Below are positions 6,779-9,905 of a stretch of 9,905 bases of DNA, piece by piece. Position numbers and translations under genes: made by a program. The stretch's first letter is position 1. The number at the start of each line of letters is the position of its first letter. Where the stretch lies: assembly GCA_964363685.1 (NCBI GenBank), contig CAYIJG010000037.1:1-9905 (forward strand). Direction: 5' to 3'. The notes beneath the pieces were generated by a model, which made no database searches, was not told where the DNA came from, and was given only the letters and a program-made list of their open reading frames with translations. Origin of the DNA: XYD2-FULL-39-9 sp964363685. GTDB lineage: Bacteria; Patescibacteriota; Patescibacteriia; Magasanikbacterales; GWA2-37-8.

Positions 6779-7414
6779 ATGAATCTAGCTAAAAAAATAA
6801 ATCTCAAAGACGACGAAAAAATAGTTAGTATTTTGCGTCCGTATACTTTGACTTATGCATGGAAGTATTTGTTCGGCCTAGCTTTTTTGTTGGTGTCTTC
6901 TTTTTTTATGTTTAGGTTGTTTTTTTACGGTTGGTGGGGTGATATTATATATGGTGTGGGAATGTTTATTGGTTTTTATTTAATTTTCCAAGCGTTATTT
7001 GTCAATCGCGCTAATATTTTAGTCGTTACTAATGCGCGGGTGGTGGATATCCATCGTGTTGGCTGGTTTGATGAGATTATTTCTTCGGCCGGATATATGG
7101 AAATTAAAGACGTGGCCGTGAGAAAAAAAGGAATCTGGCAAAGTCTGTTTAATTATGGCGGGTTGGCTATTCAAACCAAAGCCCAAAATTTTGTTTTAGA
7201 AGTATTAGGAATCCATAATCCAACTCAGATCCAAGGTTTGATTTTAGACTTAGGTCAGCAGTACAAGCAAGATATCAAAGTTGCCAACAGCCAAGTCATT
7301 TATAATAATTTTATTAAAATCTTGCCAAATTTGCCGGATGGAGACTTACAAACAGTCCAAAGACTTATAGCCGACCAGCTCAATCCTAATTTGGGCAGTA
7401 CGGATAGTAAGTGA
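6779..7414 (+). CDS. Bacterial PH-domain (YdbS-like) membrane protein
   Basis: A 211-residue protein with two hydrophobic helices (about 28-49 and 55-75) followed by a PH-like domain. The domain shows the bPH2 pattern: LVVTNARVVDIHRVGWF (81-97), a short turn, YMEIKDVAVRKKGIWQSLFNYG (106-127), then a strand pair GLAIQTKAQNFVLEVLGIHNP (128-148) and a C-terminal helix. Proteins of this family are membrane-associated and poorly characterised; no enzyme function is expected. AGGA lies 9 bases before the ATG. The stop codon is TGA, which shows UGA is a stop in this genome. It lies between the Mur ligase and the FtsB-like gene, suggesting an envelope role by context only. Confidence 0.8.
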   Translation: MNLAKKINLKDDEKIVSILRPYTLTYAWKYLFGLAFLLVSSFFMFRLFFYGWWGDIIYGVGMFIGFYLIFQALFVNRANILVVTNARVVDIHRVGWFDEIISSAGYMEIKDVAVRKKGIWQSLFNYGGLAIQTKAQNFVLEVLGIHNPTQIQGLILDLGQQYKQDIKVANSQVIYNNFIKILPNLPDGDLQTVQRLIADQLNPNLGSTDSK

Positions 7415-7420
7415 TATAAT
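7392..7420 (+). promoter_or_regulatory. Possible internal promoter ahead of ftsB-like gene
   Basis: A consensus TATAAT (7415-7420) preceded by TGA (an extended -10 formed by the PH-gene stop codon), with a weak -35 TGGGCA (7392-7397) at 17 bases. The predicted start near 7427 would fall just after the AGGAGA ribosome site (7421-7426) and about 5 bases before the ATG, so it would make a near-leaderless message. Chance is possible in AT-rich DNA. Confidence 0.35.
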
Positions 7421-7431
7421 AGGAGAAAATT

Positions 7432-7839
7432 ATGTCTGCAAAAGGTAATGGTTGGAAAAACTTTTTTAGTTCGCAGATTTTTGTGGTTATTGTCGCTATT
7501 GTCGCGGTAATGGTTGTTTTTCAGTATGCCCGCGCTTATTATCAAGATTATTTGGTGCGTCAGGAAATAGCTTATCTGGAGGATCAAGCCAAAAAAATGG
7601 AGTCCAAAAAAGTGGAATTATTGGAAGTATTAAAATATGTTAAATCTGACAACTTTGTTGAAGAAAAAGCCCGTACTGAGTTAAATTTGGTCAAACCGGG
7701 TGAGCAGGTTGTGGTTATTCCCCAAGTCAAAGAAGTTGGTGATAGACAAGAAAATGAGGCTGTGGTAAGATTAAAAAATATTCCAAATTATCAAAAATGG
7801 CTTAATTATTTTTCAATTAATTCTCCCGATCCCGAGTAA
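7432..7839 (+). CDS. FtsB/DivIC-family septum formation protein
   Basis: A 135-residue bitopic membrane protein: short basic cytoplasmic N-terminus, one membrane helix (about 16-32), an extracytoplasmic coiled coil (about 42-68), then the family signature EKARTELNLVKPGE (78-91). This is the FtsB/DivIC layout; these proteins join FtsL/FtsQ in the divisome and help trigger septal peptidoglycan synthesis. AGGAGA 6 bases before the ATG is the clearest ribosome binding site in the window. The 40 or so residues after KPGE are longer than usual. The last codons (about SPDPE) and the TAA at 7837-7839 belong to repeat B2, so the native C-terminus has been replaced. No ftsL or ftsQ is visible nearby. 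Confidence 0.83.
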   Translation: MSAKGNGWKNFFSSQIFVVIVAIVAVMVVFQYARAYYQDYLVRQEIAYLEDQAKKMESKKVELLEVLKYVKSDNFVEEKARTELNLVKPGEQVVVIPQVKEVGDRQENEAVVRLKNIPNYQKWLNYFSINSPDPE

Positions 7840-7884
7840 CTCGGGATCGAGGATCCTCGATTTTTCGTCATAGAAAAATCGGGA
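7824..7884. repeat. Double-hairpin repeat family B, copy 2 (B2)
   Basis: A 61-bp element bounded by TCCCGA and TCGGGA. Hairpin 1 is CGATCCCGAG (7827-7836) / CTCGGGATCG (7840-7849) with loop TAA, which is the ftsB stop codon. Hairpin 2 is CGATTTTTC (7858-7866) / GAAAAATCG (7873-7881). The centre is the palindrome AGGATCCT (7850-7857). It ends 15 bases before the foldase start. No T run follows, so it is not a standard terminator, though its hairpins may affect mRNA processing between the two genes. Confidence 0.85.
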
Positions 7885-7899
7885 TATATTCTAATTAGT

Positions 7900-8952
7900 A
7901 TGAGTGAGGTAGATCAACCAGTCGGAGAAAATAAGCCCGTCGTTAGTCCTAGCAAAGGCAATCCTAAGGTATTTATGGCTTTAGGGTTGGCAGTTTTGGT
8001 TTTATTGGGTATCGTTGGACTTGGGACTTATCGAGCTTATGCCAAGTCGGCTTCGGATAAATTTACGATTAAAGTAGCTGAAGTTTTGAACTTGCCAGCT
8101 GTAAAAGTCGGAAGTGATAAAATTTCTTATGTTAGTTATGTAGAAGATTTAAAAGCCATTCATATCATGAGAGATTTTGATAAGGCGCAAGGGGAAGCAA
8201 CTGGTCAGGAAGGTCCAGGCGCTAATCTTACCGAAGAGCAAATGTCTGATCAGGTTTTGTTGCGTTTGGTAAATAATTTAGTGGCGGAAAATTCCGCGAA
8301 GAAATATGAACTTACTGTTGCAGACGAAGATGTGCAGGTTATCAAAGATAAGTTGCTAGCGCAATTTAAAACCGAAGCGGATCTCGATGCAGAATTAATG
8401 AAACGGTACGGTTGGAATTTTGCTGGCTATGAAAGCAAAGTCGTTCGCCCCTTTATTCTGCAAGATAAATTGGCCAAAAAAATAAATGAGGACACTGCAA
8501 TGAGAGATGCCCTGCGTGCTCAGGCTGAAAAAGCCTTGGAAGAAGTAAAAAGTGGCGCAGATTTTAGTATGTTAGCCAAACAAAATAATCCTGATAGTAC
8601 CGCTGAAGTTGGTGGAGATTTGGGTTGGTTTGGTAAAGGGAGAATGTTGCCTGAATTTGAAAAAGCGGCTTTTTCTCTCAAGAAAGGGGAAGTCTATCCA
8701 ATTTTGGTAGAAACTAGATTCGGCTATCATATTATTAGGCTTGATGACCGTAGAGTAGAAAAGGTGACAAACGACAAAGGTAAAATGGTAAACGAAAATC
8801 AAGTTCGTGCTAGCCACATCCTTTTCCCTTTTGCAGATTTTATGAGTTATCTTGAAAAAGAAATGAAAGATAATCAGCCAAAATTATATCTCAGAGTTCA
8901 TAATCCTTTTGAAATAAAAAATGAAGCTACGACGGTGCCGGCGACAAAATAA
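7900..8952 (+). CDS. Membrane-anchored parvulin-type peptidyl-prolyl isomerase (PrsA/SurA-like)
   Basis: A 350-residue protein with a cytoplasmic Pro-rich N-terminus, one membrane helix (about 24-47) and an extracytoplasmic chaperone part. Residues 60-195 form a SurA-N/PrsA-like helical region (RYGWNFAGYESKVVRPFILQD, 169-189). The parvulin core follows: AEKALEEVKSGADFSMLAKQ (209-228), GGDLGWFGKGRMLPEFEKAAF (238-258), LKKGEVYPILVETRFGYHII (260-279). Parvulins normally begin with a V-x-A-x-HIL strand; here it is absent before 205 and instead VRASHILFPF (302-311) follows the core. This looks like a circular permutation of the domain, or a core with a swapped strand. Role: folding of exported proteins. 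The ATG at 7900 starts after repeat B2; no strong ribosome site is seen. Confidence 0.88.
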   Translation: MSEVDQPVGENKPVVSPSKGNPKVFMALGLAVLVLLGIVGLGTYRAYAKSASDKFTIKVAEVLNLPAVKVGSDKISYVSYVEDLKAIHIMRDFDKAQGEATGQEGPGANLTEEQMSDQVLLRLVNNLVAENSAKKYELTVADEDVQVIKDKLLAQFKTEADLDAELMKRYGWNFAGYESKVVRPFILQDKLAKKINEDTAMRDALRAQAEKALEEVKSGADFSMLAKQNNPDSTAEVGGDLGWFGKGRMLPEFEKAAFSLKKGEVYPILVETRFGYHIIRLDDRRVEKVTNDKGKMVNENQVRASHILFPFADFMSYLEKEMKDNQPKLYLRVHNPFEIKNEATTVPATK

Positions 8953-8980
8953 AATTGGAGACTCTGATACATTTTTAAAC

Positions 8981-9009
8981 AAGGCTCTCCGAAAAAACGG
9001 AGAGCCTTT
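8981..9009 (+). terminator. Hairpin ending the seven-gene run
   Basis: An 11-bp perfect stem, AAGGCTCTCCG (8981-8991) and CGGAGAGCCTT (8998-9008), with a six-A loop. It lies 28 bases after the foldase stop and 6 bases before the tRNA. The U tract is only three bases, so termination may be partial, or the hairpin may mark the tRNA 5' leader. Confidence 0.6.
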
Positions 9010-9015
9010 GTAAAT

Positions 9016-9089
9016 GCGGGATTAGTACATTGGTAGTATGTGTCCTTCCCAAGGATAAGAGGCCGGTTCGATTCCGGTATCCCGCTCCA
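9016..9089 (+). tRNA. tRNA-Gly (anticodon CCC)
   Basis: A full cloverleaf of 74 bases including an encoded CCA end. Acceptor stem GCGGGAT (9016-9022) pairs with ATCCCGC (9079-9085), followed by T73 and CCA. The D arm is GTAC/GTAT with GG in the loop. The anticodon stem TGTCC/GGATA has loop TTCCCAA with anticodon CCC at 9048-9050. The T arm is GCCGG/CCGGT with loop TTCGATT. CCC reads GGG codons; the first three G-C, C-G, G-C pairs and U73 fit bacterial tRNA-Gly. Confidence 0.95.
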
Positions 9090-9120
9090 ATAAAGCGTTG
9101 ATAGAAAATAAAATTGAAGT

Positions 9121-9180
9121 GTGGGTTCCCCGCCCGCAACGCCCGCAAGCGGACTTGCGTGGCGGGCGGGGATTCCCATC
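9121..9180. repeat. GC-rich foldback element after the tRNA (family C)
   Basis: Outer stem CCCCGCCCGC (9128-9137) / GCGGGCGGGG (9162-9171), perfect; inner stem CGCAAG (9144-9149) / CTTGCG (9154-9159) with loop CGGA; loose outer pairing GGG (9123-9125) / CCC (9175-9177). It is much richer in GC than its surroundings and has no T run. GCCCGC recurs just after it (9181-9186). Only this copy is in the window. Confidence 0.7.
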
Positions 9181-9214
9181 GCCCGCTCAGAATTAAGCTC
9201 CTCATTTTTTAAAA

Positions 9215-9243
9215 TAGGTTTAATTGGTAGGTTGTGGTATAGT
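9215..9243 (+). promoter_or_regulatory. Extended -10 promoter for the ice-binding-like gene
   Basis: TGTGG-TATAGT with -10 at 9238-9243 and TGn at 9235-9237; the -35 (TAGGTT, 9215-9220) is poor, as is common with extended -10 sites. The predicted start near 9250 gives a leader of about 143 bases before the ATG at 9393. Confidence 0.5.
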
Positions 9244-9347
9244 TAAATCAATAAAGGTCTTTAAAAATAAATCAATATTGAGTGTGAAAATTTAATTATT
9301 AAATACAATCTATAGGGGCTAAAGCCGCATATATTCTTATTCACTCG

Positions 9348-9375
9348 GAAATAATCAAAAACATTTGATTATTTC
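9348..9375 (+). promoter_or_regulatory. Perfect 12-bp hairpin in the leader of the ice-binding-like gene
   Basis: GAAATAATCAAA (9348-9359) and TTTGATTATTTC (9364-9375) with loop AACA, ending 17 bases before the ATG. No Shine-Dalgarno site follows. It could shape translation initiation or mRNA stability. The stem is AT-rich and would be weak at high temperature and stronger in the cold. The function is a guess. Confidence 0.4.
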
Positions 9376-9392
9376 TCTCATTCATTTCGATT

Positions 9393-9905
9393 ATGAAAAT
9401 TTTAAGTGAAGTTTCACTGGCGACCAGATTGGTTGCTTTTTTTATTTTATCCACCTTTGGTTTTGTTGGTCCAATTTCTGTTTTTGCAGCTGGTCCAGCC
9501 ACAGTCAATCTTGGTACCGCTGGAAATTTTGTCATTTTGGCAAAAACAGGCATCTCCACTACCGGAGCCACTTCTGTGGTTGGGGACATTGGTATTAGTC
9601 CAGCCGCAGCCAGTTACATTACTGGGTTTGCGTTAGTGCTTCCTGCATATGGTGGCCAATATTCAACGTCAGCTCTAGTAACTGGAAAAGTATATGCGCC
9701 TGGTTATCTAGATCCAACTCCGGCTAATATGACGACCGCAGTTAGCGATATGCAAACTGCTTATACCGATGCTGCTGGTCGAACCAATCCGACTGCCACT
9801 GAATTAGGCGCTGGCAATATTGGCGGACTGACTATAGCTCCCGGTCTCTATAAATGGAACACTAGTGTTGCTATTCCAACCGACGTCACTCTTTCTGGTA
9901 GCGCC
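9393..9905 (+). CDS. Secreted DUF3494 ice-binding-like protein, 5' part
   Basis: An open frame of 171 codons running to the window end without a stop; family members are about 230-260 residues, so roughly the last third is missing. A signal peptide covers residues 1-32 (hydrophobic 13-29, likely cut after VFA). Then come the DUF3494 landmarks in order: VNLGTAGNFVILAKTGIS (38-55), VVGDIGISP (62-70), ITGF (76-79), TGKVYAPGY (97-105), AVSDMQTAYTDAAGR (116-130) and ELGAGNIGGLTIAPGLYKW (137-155), ending in DVTLSGSA. This is the beta-solenoid ice-binding fold; many members bind ice, others may act as adhesins, and no binding test can be made here. Its codon use looks richer in ACC/GCC than the genes to the left, which may hint at transfer. 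It has its own promoter-like site and a long leader. Confidence 0.9.
   Translation, partial: MKILSEVSLATRLVAFFILSTFGFVGPISVFAAGPATVNLGTAGNFVILAKTGISTTGATSVVGDIGISPAAASYITGFALVLPAYGGQYSTSALVTGKVYAPGYLDPTPANMTTAVSDMQTAYTDAAGRTNPTATELGAGNIGGLTIAPGLYKWNTSVAIPTDVTLSGSA

Noticed and set aside
8898..9205. Minus-strand frames across the foldase end, terminator and tRNA
   Set aside because: They run through the tRNA and hairpins and have no family-like sequence.
9311..9333. Possible riboswitch around GGGGCTAAAGCC
   Set aside because: The stem is only three pairs plus a loose TATA match, and no known riboswitch consensus could be laid on it.
9341..9589. Minus-strand open frame opposite the ice-binding-like gene, and the plus frame at 9406-9636
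   Set aside because: Both are shadows of the DUF3494 reading frame, which has a signal peptide and family motifs.
1..9905. CRISPR array, toxin-antitoxin pair, transposase or phage genes
   Set aside because: No regularly spaced direct repeats with spacers and no recognisable transposase, integrase, phage or toxin protein were found.

Overview
The window looks like a piece of a small-genome, AT-rich bacterial chromosome, most likely from the Candidate Phyla Radiation (Patescibacteria). The assignment rests on gene content, not on a marker gene. The Mur ligase lacks the usual N-terminal uridine-binding domain, the parvulin-type isomerase has an unusual strand order, genes are tightly packed with few Shine-Dalgarno sites, and short foldback repeats are scattered through genes. 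TGA ends the PH-domain gene at 7412-7414, so the standard bacterial code applies rather than the UGA=Gly code of Gracilibacteria/Absconditabacteria.

Left part (1-2617): the tail of an unidentified gene, then two GT-B glycosyltransferases of family GT4 facing each other (80-1321 plus, 1457-2617 minus). Between them lie a foldback repeat (A1) and a near-symmetric hairpin that can terminate both genes. The region 2618-2813 is a divergent promoter region with a good minus-strand promoter, a plausible plus-strand extended -10 promoter and four TTGT(A)CA boxes.

Middle part (2814-8952): a tight seven-gene plus-strand run. It encodes an EamA/DMT transporter, a membrane-anchored clan GH-A-like glycosidase, a translin/TRAX-family protein with the four C3PO nuclease acidic residues kept, a MurE-type ligase, a bacterial PH-domain membrane protein, an FtsB/DivIC division protein and a membrane-anchored parvulin-type foldase. 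The shared theme is the cell envelope: peptidoglycan precursor synthesis, septum formation, and folding of extracytoplasmic proteins. The translin homologue is the outlier, an apparent nucleic-acid enzyme. A hairpin at 8981-9009 closes the run.

Right part (9016-9905): tRNA-Gly(CCC), a GC-rich foldback, a roughly 200-base leader region with a promoter-like site and a perfect 12-bp hairpin, and the start of a secreted DUF3494 ice-binding-like protein that runs off the window.

The most unusual signal is the behaviour of the repeats. Two families (A: 1295-1424 and 5969-6054; B: 5355-5414 and 7824-7884) each have two copies here. All four overlap coding sequence: two are translated in frame inside murE, and two supply the last codons and stop codon of the gene they hit. 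This resembles the protein-coding palindromic elements known from Rickettsia.
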